Part shown: positions 8,727 through 17,009 of the stretch, piece by piece
Layout of the letters: every line of letters begins with the position of its first letter
Position numbering within the stretch: position 1 is the first letter of the stretch
The notes under the pieces: model-generated
What the model was told of the DNA's origin: nothing
Database searches by the model: none
What the model saw: only the letters and a program-made list of their open reading frames with translations
Program-made: the position numbers and the translations under genes
Origin: Candidatus Bathyarchaeota archaeon
GTDB taxonomy: Archaea; Thermoproteota; Bathyarchaeia; TCS64
Direction of reading: 5' to 3'
Length of the DNA stretch: 60,425 nucleotides
Assembly: GCA_026014515.1 (NCBI GenBank)
Contig: JAOZIG010000286.1
Location: 1 to 60,425 of the forward strand

Positions 8727-10013
8727 ATGCTCACCAAAAGAACCCTACTGGTTACTCTACTTATCGCAACACTCGCTCTCCCGACAGTATATGGTCAGGA
8801 GACAACGCCCACATCTCTAGACATTACGGTGTACAGTGACGGAACAGCGAAAACAGTATACGATCTAGAAGCAGACCCTACAGAGGTTCGTGTATCCGTT
8901 GAACTCTTTGGACCCCCCTATAGCAATCTGGTTATCAGAGATGAAGATGGAAACCCTCTTGGTTATGCAGTTGATGGAGCTAACGTTACTATAGACAGTA
9001 TTGGAGCCCTTGAACTGAATATCCAGTACATAACCTCCTCTCTTACAGCAAAATATGGCAGCCTCTGGGAGCTAAACGTATCTGCTCCCACAGAAACAAG
9101 AATTATTCTTCCCTCTGGGGCATCAATCGTTGACTTCTTAATGCTCCCAATAAATATCGGAGTAGTAGATGGTAAGACCTATCTCGACTTTGAAGCCGGG
9201 GAACTTTCCCTCTACTATCTACTAGGATTACCTAGTATCGCGGTTGACGCGGATGAAGCCATAAACACCGCAGATGAATATATCACAGATATGGCTGGAG
9301 ACGGATATCAGTTGGAATCAGCTGAATCAATGCTAAGTCAAGCCGAAACCCTCTACACCCAAGGATCATATCTTGAAGCAAAAAATCAGGCAGAAGCAGC
9401 ACTACGATCAGCTCAAGACACTGTAGATGACGCTGATAACGCTGAAAACGCAATTTTACGCGCCGAGACCGCTATAAACGAAGCCGTTGCCGAGGAAAGG
9501 ACAGTAAATCTGGCTGCCGCTGAGACCGCATATGCTTCTTCTGTTGATCTATTTGATGAAGGTAATTACGTTGAAGCTGAGAATGTAGCAAATCAGGCAT
9601 ATCAGCTTGCATTACAGGCTGAAACCGAGCCCAGTGGAGGAAACACCATGCTCTACGCTGGTTTACTGGTGCTATTATTGGCAGCTGGAGGCGGTGGATA
9701 CATGTATATGCAGAAAAACAAGATGGGTGACGATGGTATTGTTCCCCATACGAAACAACAGGCCGAGATAGACCTCGATAAAATACTCAATGAACATGAC
9801 TTGAAGTTGGAAGACAGGGAGGTTTTACGGTTTATAGCCGATTCTCAGGGAGAAGTCTTCGCTTCAGAGATACGAGACCGCTTTGAGATGCCTCGTTCCA
9901 CTACATGGAGGCTCATTCAGAGGCTTAAAGACCTTGAAATTATCGAGGAAGTGAAGATCGGGAACCAGAGTCTTCTCCGGATCGATGCCCGGTATCATCG
10001 GGAGGTTGAATAA
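8727..10013 (+). CDS. Membrane-anchored winged-helix transcription regulator-like protein (COG2512-like)
   Basis: A 428-residue type I membrane protein. It has a signal peptide (MLTKRTLLVTLLIATLALPTVYG), a beta-rich extracellular domain to about residue 165, and then two helical repeats (about 190-300) each containing a LYTQGSYLEA or LFDEGNYVEA segment. One transmembrane helix spans about 307-327 (LYAGLLVLLLAAGGGG). The cytoplasmic end is a winged helix (about 355-425) with the helix pair SEIRDRFEMPRSTTWRLIQRLKDL and wing IIEEVKIGNQSLLRID. This architecture of extracellular sensor, membrane helix and DNA-binding domain matches archaeal predicted membrane-associated transcription regulators. 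The ligand and target genes are unknown. The secreted acidic protein immediately downstream is a candidate partner or target. Confidence 0.82.
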   Translation: MLTKRTLLVTLLIATLALPTVYGQETTPTSLDITVYSDGTAKTVYDLEADPTEVRVSVELFGPPYSNLVIRDEDGNPLGYAVDGANVTIDSIGALELNIQYITSSLTAKYGSLWELNVSAPTETRIILPSGASIVDFLMLPINIGVVDGKTYLDFEAGELSLYYLLGLPSIAVDADEAINTADEYITDMAGDGYQLESAESMLSQAETLYTQGSYLEAKNQAEAALRSAQDTVDDADNAENAILRAETAINEAVAEERTVNLAAAETAYASSVDLFDEGNYVEAENVANQAYQLALQAETEPSGGNTMLYAGLLVLLLAAGGGGYMYMQKNKMGDDGIVPHTKQQAEIDLDKILNEHDLKLEDREVLRFIADSQGEVFASEIRDRFEMPRSTTWRLIQRLKDLEIIEEVKIGNQSLLRIDARYHREVE

Positions 10014-10082
10014 ATGTTCCAAATCGTTCCGCCGTGTTCTTCTAATAAAATGAAAATATTACAATGTCCAGTGAATAAAGCA

Positions 10083-11276
10083 ATGAAGTTGAAAGTAATC
10101 TCAATTACGTTATTAATGATATTACTACTAGCTCCAGTTGGGCAACTTGTTTACGCCCAAGACACAGGAGACGGTGACACAGGTGACGACGGTACCGGTG
10201 ATGGTACTGGAGAACCCGGTGATACTAATAGCACTCTTCCCGACACAAATACCACTATTCCAATACCTGATGGTGACGAGAATAGCACCGACACCGATGG
10301 TGAAGACGACGGTGGAGATGGTAATATTGACTCCTTAGTCGTTGAGCAGATAAGAACAACGACCCAACTTAGATACCAAGAGTTATATCAGTTAATGTTT
10401 GGAACACTAGCTCCGGCACCTGATGATGGAACAGATGGGGAAAATGTCACAGGTACTGAATCGGAGCTTCCCGAAGATAACACCACCTACACGGGACCAG
10501 TAATTCCAGAGGATGCTGACCCGGCCCTAAGAAACGCCTTCATGCATGCATGGCAGGCAATGCAACAGGGAGAAGATGAGGATACCAACCCACAGGCAGC
10601 AGCAAACGCCTATATGAGGGCATTGAAGCAGTTGAGAAACGCGTATAGAAAATTCGAGAAAGACAATCCAACGGTAGTCGATAGTTTGACCGCTACAAAC
10701 GACACAATACCTGACGACGAGATACCTGATGAACCAACAGATGATGAACTAAATGAGATCCAACAGCAACTTGTTGAGCGTTTCCAAGAACGTTTCCAAG
10801 AAAGATTGACCTCAATGTATGAGAACTACAATAATGTGTCTAGTGGTCTTTCACCTGATGATGCGGTAAAGGCGTTGAACGCTCTAACCAAGGCAGAGCA
10901 GAAGCTACTACGAATACAAGCACGAATCGATGCAGGAAACACGACAGGTGCCTTAGATGACCTTGACAACGCTACTGATACTCTTGATGATGACTTTGAC
11001 TCCTTGGATGACGCAGCTGCCAGACAAATGTTCAAGACCATGAACAAGCTGGAAGAGCGCATACAAAAGATGGAGGAGAAGGCGGCTAGGAAGGCGGCTG
11101 CTGGTGAGGACACTTCAGAAGAGGATGCGCTACTTGCTGAACTGAAAGGGAACAAGAACAAGACAAAAGACGACTACAAGACCAATAACGGTAACTCTGG
11201 TAACAGTGGTAACGACAAGGAAACAGGTAAGCCAGATAAAGAAGAAAAAGAGAAGAAGCCTAAGAAAAACGAGTAG
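10083..11276 (+). CDS. Secreted acidic low-complexity protein with helical core and lysine-rich tail
   Basis: Start placed at ATG 10083, giving 397 residues that begin with a clean signal peptide (MKLKVISITLLMILLLAPVGQLVYAQ). An in-frame ATG at 10014 sits directly after the previous stop but would add a polar 23-residue leader that hides the signal. After the signal comes an Asp/Gly/Thr-rich linker with DGTGDGTG-like runs and several NST/NTT sequons. A helical part follows with an EERFQERFQERL-like repeat around 10780-10800, then a helical region rich in Ala, Glu and Lys, and a tail of Lys, Asn, Gly and Glu. There is no transmembrane helix after the signal. No domain is recognised. It could be an extracellular matrix or cell-wall-associated protein. 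Confidence 0.75.
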   Translation: MKLKVISITLLMILLLAPVGQLVYAQDTGDGDTGDDGTGDGTGEPGDTNSTLPDTNTTIPIPDGDENSTDTDGEDDGGDGNIDSLVVEQIRTTTQLRYQELYQLMFGTLAPAPDDGTDGENVTGTESELPEDNTTYTGPVIPEDADPALRNAFMHAWQAMQQGEDEDTNPQAAANAYMRALKQLRNAYRKFEKDNPTVVDSLTATNDTIPDDEIPDEPTDDELNEIQQQLVERFQERFQERLTSMYENYNNVSSGLSPDDAVKALNALTKAEQKLLRIQARIDAGNTTGALDDLDNATDTLDDDFDSLDDAAARQMFKTMNKLEERIQKMEEKAARKAAAGEDTSEEDALLAELKGNKNKTKDDYKTNNGNSGNSGNDKETGKPDKEEKEKKPKKNE

Positions 11277-11277
11277 T

Positions 11278-11310
11278 CTTTTCTCTTTACCTCCTTTTTT
11301 TCCATTTTTT
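11278..11310 (+). terminator. T-rich transcription terminator candidate
   Basis: Two runs of six or more T in a pyrimidine-rich stretch begin two bases after the stop of the acidic protein gene. Archaeal RNA polymerase ends transcription at such T tracts without needing a hairpin. It would stop plus-strand transcription before the oppositely oriented small gene at 11320. Confidence 0.5.
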
Positions 11311-11319
11311 AAAACTTGT

Positions 11320-11403
11320 TTATTCTTTGGGGCTGCGTCCTCTGAGATAGAATCCTATTCCGGCTACTATTATGAATCCTGCTATGAAGTATAACCATTC
11401 CAT
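11320..11403 (-). CDS. 27-residue single-span membrane peptide
   Basis: A very short minus-strand frame from ATG (11401-11403) to TAA (11320-11322). It encodes MEWLYFIAGFIIVAGIGFYL followed by RGRSPKE: one hydrophobic helix and a basic tail. It starts 33 bases after the stop of the 167-residue membrane protein gene on the same strand, so it would be on the same transcript. The charge pattern (acidic start, hydrophobic helix, RGR) fits an N-out, C-in membrane peptide. There is no recognised family. Its short length makes chance possible, but composition, position and the clean topology argue for a real gene. Confidence 0.5.
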   Translation of the reverse strand: MEWLYFIAGFIIVAGIGFYLRGRSPKE

Positions 11404-11436
11404 ATTTGAGAGGATGTTGGAGAAGTATTTGAACTC

Positions 11437-11940
11437 TTACTCGGTTTTGGTCCGCATATATACCACTAAGCTTGAGATTATTCCTATTACTAGCATGCCG
11501 TAGCCAAAGTATCTGTACGGGTAATATGTTGCTGTCTCTGGTTCAAGGAGTCTGAGGTAGTAGAAGCCCGCGTTGATATCAGTTGCTTCGCCTTCGATTA
11601 TGTTGCCTGTTATCTCGATGGTCCAGTCTCCGGGTCCGGGTAGTAGTAACTCTGTTGGGTTGTCTGTGATGTTCCATGGGATTGTTTCTCCCATTCCAGT
11701 GACGGTGAAGCTTGTGTTCAGGGTAACCATGCTGTTGCTCCAGACTTTTACGTATGGTGATACTCCATCATCTACGCTCTGGGTGCCTGTGTTGAAGCTG
11801 TATGTTGCTCCGTTTGATGTGTCTTCCCAGAGGGTTACTTGTTCTGGTGCTAGGTGGATTGTGTATGTCTGTGGTAGGAATATGAAGGCGACGCCTAGTA
11901 TTGTGACTATTAGTGTGATTGTGAGATAGTTTCTCTTCAT
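11437..11940 (-). CDS. Membrane protein with N- and C-terminal helices and an extracellular beta domain
   Basis: A 167-residue protein: helix 1 at about residues 5-24 (LTITLIVTILGVAFIFLPQT), a polar Thr/Gly/Asn-rich extracellular domain with several N-x-T sequons, and helix 2 at about 143-161 (YFGYGMLVIGIISSLVVYM) followed by a short RTKTE tail. The middle domain, with GPGDWTIEITGN, resembles a small beta-sandwich as in many archaeal surface proteins. No family is recognised. The start ATG at 11938-11940 leaves an N-terminal KR before the helix, as in a signal anchor. It is followed closely by the 27-residue membrane peptide gene. Confidence 0.72.
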   Translation of the reverse strand: MKRNYLTITLIVTILGVAFIFLPQTYTIHLAPEQVTLWEDTSNGATYSFNTGTQSVDDGVSPYVKVWSNSMVTLNTSFTVTGMGETIPWNITDNPTELLLPGPGDWTIEITGNIIEGEATDINAGFYYLRLLEPETATYYPYRYFGYGMLVIGIISSLVVYMRTKTE

Positions 11941-12001
11941 GTGTCAACATATTCTGGGTAATGTTATTAATACTATAGACTAGAACAGGAAATAGAACAA
12001 C

Positions 12002-12259
12002 TTGAACATCAGAGAGTTCCTGAAACCAAGTATCCCAAAGATATTGGTGACCCTAGTTTTACCCGCAGTGGTTTATGTTTTGTTGACTTTTAACTTGGAG
12101 GGTGTACTGGATTTCTACTGGTATCTTTTAACGCCTTTTTACAAGGTCTATGCTGATGTGATGTACAGGGAGTTTAACTGGTTTATCCTGCTCTGGGTTT
12201 CCTTTTACGTATCTGCATGCCTTATGGAAGCCGGGTATAGACGTGGTATGCGAGACTAG
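12002..12259 (+). CDS. Small two-helix membrane protein
   Basis: An 85-residue protein from a TTG start. Helix 1 is at about residues 12-29 (ILVTLVLPAVVYVLLTF) and helix 2 at about 59-74 (WFILLWVSFYVSACLM), ending in a basic RRGMRD tail. The hydrophobic, aromatic-rich composition is that of a genuine membrane protein, and codon use resembles neighbours. The start codon is uncertain because the next possible start would cut helix 1. The stop overlaps the convergent gene at 12256 by four bases. Function unknown. Confidence 0.6.
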   Translation: MNIREFLKPSIPKILVTLVLPAVVYVLLTFNLEGVLDFYWYLLTPFYKVYADVMYREFNWFILLWVSFYVSACLMEAGYRRGMRD

Positions 12260-12717
12260 GTCTTGACTGTGGGCATGGTTGCCTGTATGAGTGCCTTGGC
12301 GTAGTCTTTCTGGTTGTTGTATATGTTGTAGAAGTACTTGTCGCCATCAATTGTTTTGATCTCTAGTGGAGCTAGCATGCCGAGTGTTGAGAAGAATCCT
12401 GTCTTGAAGCTGCCTGATTCGACGTTGCTGTACCAGATCATGTAGTTGTCTTCGTCATTGGCTAATAGTTGGTTTAGGTCATGTTCTTTTTGTTTTTCTC
12501 GGTTGATGTCTTGTTGTGTTTGGTTGTCCATGGAGAAGGCTATTGCGCCTGATGGTCCGCTGATTCCGCTTCCCAGCATGGTTGCGATGAGGCTGCTTGC
12601 ACCTACTTTGACGCAGAGTAGTCGTTGGTCTGTGAATATGAGGTCGCAGCTTTTTTGTGTCCAGTTGCCTGGTGGTTTTGTTTGGACGTTTTCTATTATG
12701 CCTAGGATTTTCTCCAT
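12256..12717 (-). CDS. Cytoplasmic protein, possible PH-like fold
   Basis: A 153-residue soluble protein. The early segment CDLIFTDQRLLCVKVG and the late segment FKTGFFSTLGMLAPLEIKTIDGDKYFYNI, followed by a final helix (DYAKALIQATM), look like the strands and closing helix of a PH-like (GRAM/bPH) module. In such modules a FTDQRLL-type strand is common. The middle holds a glycine-rich stretch (SLIATMLGSGISGPSGA) and a polar helix rich in Gln and Glu. There is no signal peptide. The assignment is by pattern only and weak; the coding call is good. Small proteins of this type are often membrane-peripheral. Confidence 0.65.
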   Translation of the reverse strand: MEKILGIIENVQTKPPGNWTQKSCDLIFTDQRLLCVKVGASSLIATMLGSGISGPSGAIAFSMDNQTQQDINREKQKEHDLNQLLANDEDNYMIWYSNVESGSFKTGFFSTLGMLAPLEIKTIDGDKYFYNIYNNQKDYAKALIQATMPTVKT

Positions 12718-12827
12718 TTCTGGTTCCTTCTATGGGTTGGTGTTTGTTGTGTCCCTTAACTGTGTTGGTGTCTACTGGTGGGTACTTTGGGGAAAAATTT
12801 TTCTTGACTGGGTTTAGCTAGATTGCG

Positions 12828-15800
12828 TTATTCGAGGTATTTTTTGCAGTTGTAGCAGTACCAGCGCTGGTATTGGGGTATCCAAGTGGCTTCTCCGCCG
12901 CATTCGCTGCAGTATTGTTGCTTTGGTTGTTGTTCTTGGATGGGTGTCTGTGGTTGTGTGTTTTGTGGGGTTTTCTTTCTTTGTCGGAGTAGTATGATGC
13001 CTCCTGCTGCTAGTGCTAGTAGTATGGCTGCTCCGAGGAATGGTCCCCACCATTTGTAGCCTGTGAGTGGCTCTGTTACTGTGAATGTCTTTGTGTCGGT
13101 TATTTCCCCGTTTATGATGAGGGTTATTGTCCATGTTCCCTGTGTGTTGGTGTAGTCTGTGAGGTCTAATGCGCTGTATACCCCTGTAGTGGTGGTGTCA
13201 TCCACTATGTATTCGAATATTATGGGTTGGTCTGGTCCTTGGAATATCCAAGTGATGTTGTCTCCTGGTGATGCTGATTCAAATTGTACTAGGCTGTAGA
13301 CGGTCTCTTCGATGGTATAGCTTGTTTTTGTTTGTGGTGTCTCTCCTACGTCGGGTATTGTGTCTGTTGTTGTGTGGGAGTTGAACACTATGCCTGTTGT
13401 GGTGGTGGTTTGTTCTACTGTGAGGCTTATCTGGGCGGTGGCTGTGTTTCCGTCGTCGTCTGATACTGTTAGTGTAATTGTGTGTGTTCCTAGGGTTAGG
13501 TTTGTCTGGACTGATTCACCTGTTCCTAGTACGCCATCTAGGCTGCTTACCCAGTTCAGGGTCGTCAACATACCGTCGTCTAGGTCGTATCCTGCCCCAG
13601 TGAGTGTTACTTCTTGTCCAGTTGTCTCACCGTCTGTGTAGGAGGTTATGAACGCGTTGGGTTGGTTCGTGGGTACACTGAATGTTCCGTATGTGGTTTC
13701 GCTTGTCCTGACGCCATCATGTCCTATGACCTTGATGTAGCAAGTGTCTCCACCGGGGAGTCCCTCGTAGTCGAAGCTGTAACTTGTCCCGGTAACGCCT
13801 ATGTCTAGTGTGATCCAGTTCGCACCATCGTTGCTGAATACAATCGTAGATGTGCACTGGTCGCTGTCAGGGTCTGATATGCTCCAAGATACCGTTGCGC
13901 CTCCACTTTGTTCGTTAAACGAGTCAATGCTTACGTTTGGAGAGTAGCTTGATACAGGTTCAGTTGTGATCAGTACATCGTCCTTGTAGAACTCGATTGC
14001 CGCTGTGTTATCAGGGAATAGCGTGCTGAAGCAGAAGAATGATTCATCCGCGTCGCCTCCAAAGTCTTGTTCATAGAGTACAGTACCCGTTGAGTCCACT
14101 AATTTAGCTGTGAAGCGCCCCTCTGGCCATGTGTCGGGTAGTCCATTGTATTCGATGAACTGTTGATCATATACTCCTGTGCTGTTCACCACGCCTCCAA
14201 TTAGTAACACCGGAACATGTGGTGGGTCTCCCAAAGCCTTGAGTAGCTGAAGATAGGTGTCTTGGCTTACCCATGAACTAAATGAGCCTCCGGCGTTGGT
14301 ACCCATGAAGCATCTGACGCTTGCTGTGTTTATCGTAAAGGCAGAGTGGCGTTCAGCCTCCACATCGAGATCATAGATTCTTCCATCTTTCAAGATTAGC
14401 CCTGTGACTGGGAATCCGTGTTCCGTGATCTTGTACTGCTCCGTCCATCTGTATAATCCTAAGAGGTGTGCCACCTCGTGTGCTGCGACTCCTACGAATG
14501 CTGTTTCCTTTATACCACAGCTTCGGGATGAGATATAGGCTGACGCGAATCCCTGTGTTGTCGTGGTTTCGGGTTTATCCCACCATAATGTTGTCGCAGG
14601 GAGCACAGCTACAAGCCTATTGTTTGATGCCGCTGAGTCCGCTGATAACCATAAAGTCGCCGCAATATATTGCCCAGAATAGGTAACCCTGTGGGATACT
14701 GGCCAGTAAGACCCAATGTTTCGTGGACTAATTGTGAAGGTGAACTTTGATTCTGGTAATGGGTAGACATCTTTGATGAACTCGATGTGTTTCTGGCAGA
14801 AACTGATGTATTCTCTTAGTTCCTGTTGGTCTTCCGGTGTTAGTTTTGTTGGGTCTGTGTTTGCCTTCCACTGCATGTCAACTGGGACGAACATTATTCG
14901 CAGTGGCTCCATTTCGGCTACCCGTACATCCCAGTCCATTCTCAATGATTTCCAGTAATCCTCTGGCATCTCGTAAGAAGTGTATAGGCTGTTGGAGTCA
15001 ATTTGTAGAGATAACTCATAGTCGCCGGGTTGATCTAATTTGAAGATAAAGTCGTGGTTTACTATCTTTGAGATCGCGTTTATTTTTCGTGTCTCAGAAT
15101 ATACTATCTGCCCTTCCTTCTTGGCGATTAACTCCACTTCTATCTCTGGCTTTGTGTATCCACTGGTGCCTCTTCTCGTGGGGCAGTTAAAGGTGACTCT
15201 GACTCCAGCCTCTTTTCCGCCGACAAGCTTGTAGATTTCCTCGTAGGGAATTGTCTCGATGGTCTGGACCAGTGATATTTGCTGGACATCAAACCAGATG
15301 GGCATCACCGAGATTTCTTTCTCCACATCATAATATTGACCGTCTATATCCGCTGTGATCTTTAGCGTCCATTTCTCACGTGTAGCTGTCGTAGGGTCTG
15401 TTACAAAGGGTATCTCGTAAAAGGCATTGTACTTGCCATCGGCTCCTGTGGAGAAACCACTGCTATAGTCGATTATGTTTCCGTCTTTATCGTAAACCTC
15501 GATACCGATCTCGGCGCCATATATCGGTTCACCGTTTTTAGTCACAGAGCCCGTGATATCCACTTTTTCTCTTGTTATGTACTTGGTTTTCGGAATCTCG
15601 GCGCTATGTACTACGTTTGAGTCGATTGTGAAACTGTATCTGTACTCTTGTTCGCTGTCAATCCATACGCTAATAGTCCATGTGCCCGGGTCGCTGATAA
15701 TCTGATTATATGTTGAGTCTGTTTGTTTGATGCTATGAGAAACAATATACTCGCTCCACTGGGTTAATCCCTGTGTGGAAGGGCTTGGAATCTCCACACG

Positions 15801-16724
15801 AGTATTCGTCAAGGTCTCTCTTTCTCTGGGGGTCTCCCACTCAATGTAGACGCTGTGAGTTCCTTTGACTTCCCCCAGTTTCATCCAGAAGATGATGTCA
15901 TCTCCGTATGTGAATGAGGTCTTTCGATCAACGGGTTCATTGTTCTGCAGACCTGTTGTAAAAGCCTGATCTAAAATCGTGTAGCTTGCCTCTTCCTCCA
16001 CCTCGATTGTTTTAACTATGAAATCGGATTTTCCCGTCGAGTCCCACACCTCTAACTCTAATGTATAGGAGCCCATCTGTGACGGAGTCCAGCTCCACGA
16101 CTCTAAATTATCATATTCAGTTCTATGATCGCCATTCAGGTACCATACAAGAGAAGTAATCTCAGCATTAACCACCGTAGAAGTGCTAGAAACCGTAACC
16201 TGATCCCCGGGCTGTGGCTTAGAAGGCGAGTAACTGAAATCAGCGTCCAGTACACTCTCAACGGTCTCAGTGTACCCAATGAAATATTTGACCGCTCCAC
16301 TTTGGGCATGGTATTTCCACCATTGTATCATCTCCATCTCGTCTGTGAAGTAATAGCCATCGTCATAGATTCGTGGCCAGAGCTGAATCTCTAAGACATC
16401 TCCCTGCTCTACGTTGAAGTTACCGCTACCGAACTCAGACTCTCCTTGATACCTCCAGTTTGGTAGCCAAGGACCATCAGTATAACCTGGGTCTTCAACG
16501 TAGAAGTATCCCCATGCATCTTTAGGCGCGGTCCATGTGAATACCTTACTCGGGTTGCTGATGTAAGTCTGCGTATCCGCGTTATACTCATAGACTCCCT
16601 CGGGCCAACTGTAAGTTGTTACAGTGCCGGTTTCCTCTTTGTACTCCTGAGCATGAACGGGTGTAACCAGCATACTTATTGAGAATAGTAAGATAAACCC
16701 GAGAACAACCTTAGACCTATCCAC
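12828..16724 (-). CDS. Giant surface protein: PKD domains, metzincin-like metalloprotease core, cytoplasmic zinc ribbon
   Basis: A 1298-residue type I membrane protein. It has a signal peptide (about 1-25), a PKD-like domain (about 161-243), several beta-sandwich regions to about 600, and then a metalloprotease-like core. The core contains HEVAHLLGLYRW (His749, Glu750, His753) and, about 50 residues on, a possible Met-turn VRCFMGTN (Met807). The third His of metzincins is Arg759 here, so another ligand must be used or activity is lost. A fibronectin/PKD-like tail follows (about 930-1105), then a beta domain, one transmembrane helix (about 1227-1247) and an intracellular zinc ribbon (Cys1272, Cys1275, Cys1290, Cys1293). 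It may cleave or bind extracellular polymer while the ribbon contacts a cytoplasmic partner; that role is inference. The tRNA-Cys gene starts 49 bases upstream. Confidence 0.82.
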   Translation of the reverse strand: MDRSKVVLGFILLFSISMLVTPVHAQEYKEETGTVTTYSWPEGVYEYNADTQTYISNPSKVFTWTAPKDAWGYFYVEDPGYTDGPWLPNWRYQGESEFGSGNFNVEQGDVLEIQLWPRIYDDGYYFTDEMEMIQWWKYHAQSGAVKYFIGYTETVESVLDADFSYSPSKPQPGDQVTVSSTSTVVNAEITSLVWYLNGDHRTEYDNLESWSWTPSQMGSYTLELEVWDSTGKSDFIVKTIEVEEEASYTILDQAFTTGLQNNEPVDRKTSFTYGDDIIFWMKLGEVKGTHSVYIEWETPRERETLTNTRVEIPSPSTQGLTQWSEYIVSHSIKQTDSTYNQIISDPGTWTISVWIDSEQEYRYSFTIDSNVVHSAEIPKTKYITREKVDITGSVTKNGEPIYGAEIGIEVYDKDGNIIDYSSGFSTGADGKYNAFYEIPFVTDPTTATREKWTLKITADIDGQYYDVEKEISVMPIWFDVQQISLVQTIETIPYEEIYKLVGGKEAGVRVTFNCPTRRGTSGYTKPEIEVELIAKKEGQIVYSETRKINAISKIVNHDFIFKLDQPGDYELSLQIDSNSLYTSYEMPEDYWKSLRMDWDVRVAEMEPLRIMFVPVDMQWKANTDPTKLTPEDQQELREYISFCQKHIEFIKDVYPLPESKFTFTISPRNIGSYWPVSHRVTYSGQYIAATLWLSADSAASNNRLVAVLPATTLWWDKPETTTTQGFASAYISSRSCGIKETAFVGVAAHEVAHLLGLYRWTEQYKITEHGFPVTGLILKDGRIYDLDVEAERHSAFTINTASVRCFMGTNAGGSFSSWVSQDTYLQLLKALGDPPHVPVLLIGGVVNSTGVYDQQFIEYNGLPDTWPEGRFTAKLVDSTGTVLYEQDFGGDADESFFCFSTLFPDNTAAIEFYKDDVLITTEPVSSYSPNVSIDSFNEQSGGATVSWSISDPDSDQCTSTIVFSNDGANWITLDIGVTGTSYSFDYEGLPGGDTCYIKVIGHDGVRTSETTYGTFSVPTNQPNAFITSYTDGETTGQEVTLTGAGYDLDDGMLTTLNWVSSLDGVLGTGESVQTNLTLGTHTITLTVSDDDGNTATAQISLTVEQTTTTTGIVFNSHTTTDTIPDVGETPQTKTSYTIEETVYSLVQFESASPGDNITWIFQGPDQPIIFEYIVDDTTTTGVYSALDLTDYTNTQGTWTITLIINGEITDTKTFTVTEPLTGYKWWGPFLGAAILLALAAGGIILLRQRKKTPQNTQPQTPIQEQQPKQQYCSECGGEATWIPQYQRWYCYNCKKYLE

Positions 16725-16773
16725 ATTGAATCAAACACCTAACAAGCATCCTCCAAATATAGGTTGTTGAAAA

Positions 16774-16849
16774 TGGAGCCGGGCGAGGGATTCGAACCCC
16801 CGTGGAGCCGCTCTGCAGGCGGCCGCCTAAACCGCTCAGCCAACCCGGC
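16774..16849 (-). tRNA. tRNA-Cys (anticodon GCA), CCA encoded
   Basis: The minus strand folds into a full cloverleaf. The acceptor stem is GCCGGGT with GCCCGGC, the anticodon stem is GCCGC with GCGGC around the loop CTGCAGA (anticodon GCA), and the T arm has the loop TTCGAAT. The discriminator base is U73, the identity element for cysteine. CCA follows directly in the DNA (16774-16776). No intron. It lies 41 bases downstream of tRNA-Pro, probably in one transcript. Confidence 0.95.
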
Positions 16850-16890
16850 GCAACAATGAGAGGCACGAACTGTTTTTAATGTTTTGTGAT

Positions 16891-16967
16891 TGGTGGGACC
16901 GCCCGGATTCGAACCGGGGATCACGCGGACCCAAACCGCGTATCGTACCAAGCTTGACCACGGTCCC
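16891..16967 (-). tRNA. tRNA-Pro (anticodon UGG), CCA encoded
   Basis: Cloverleaf on the minus strand with acceptor GGGACCG and CGGTCCC, anticodon stem CGCGG with CCGCG, loop TTTGGGT giving anticodon TGG, and T stem CCCGG/CCGGG around TTCGAAT. The discriminator is A, and CCA is encoded at 16891-16893. No intron. It is upstream of tRNA-Cys in the same direction. Confidence 0.95.
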
Positions 16968-17009
16968 AGTGCAAACCGATAAGGGCTAACCTGTTATTAA
17001 ATGATACGT

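Noticed and set aside
10014..10082. Longer start of the acidic secreted protein
   Set aside because: It would place 23 polar residues before a clean signal peptide; the ATG at 10083 fits better.
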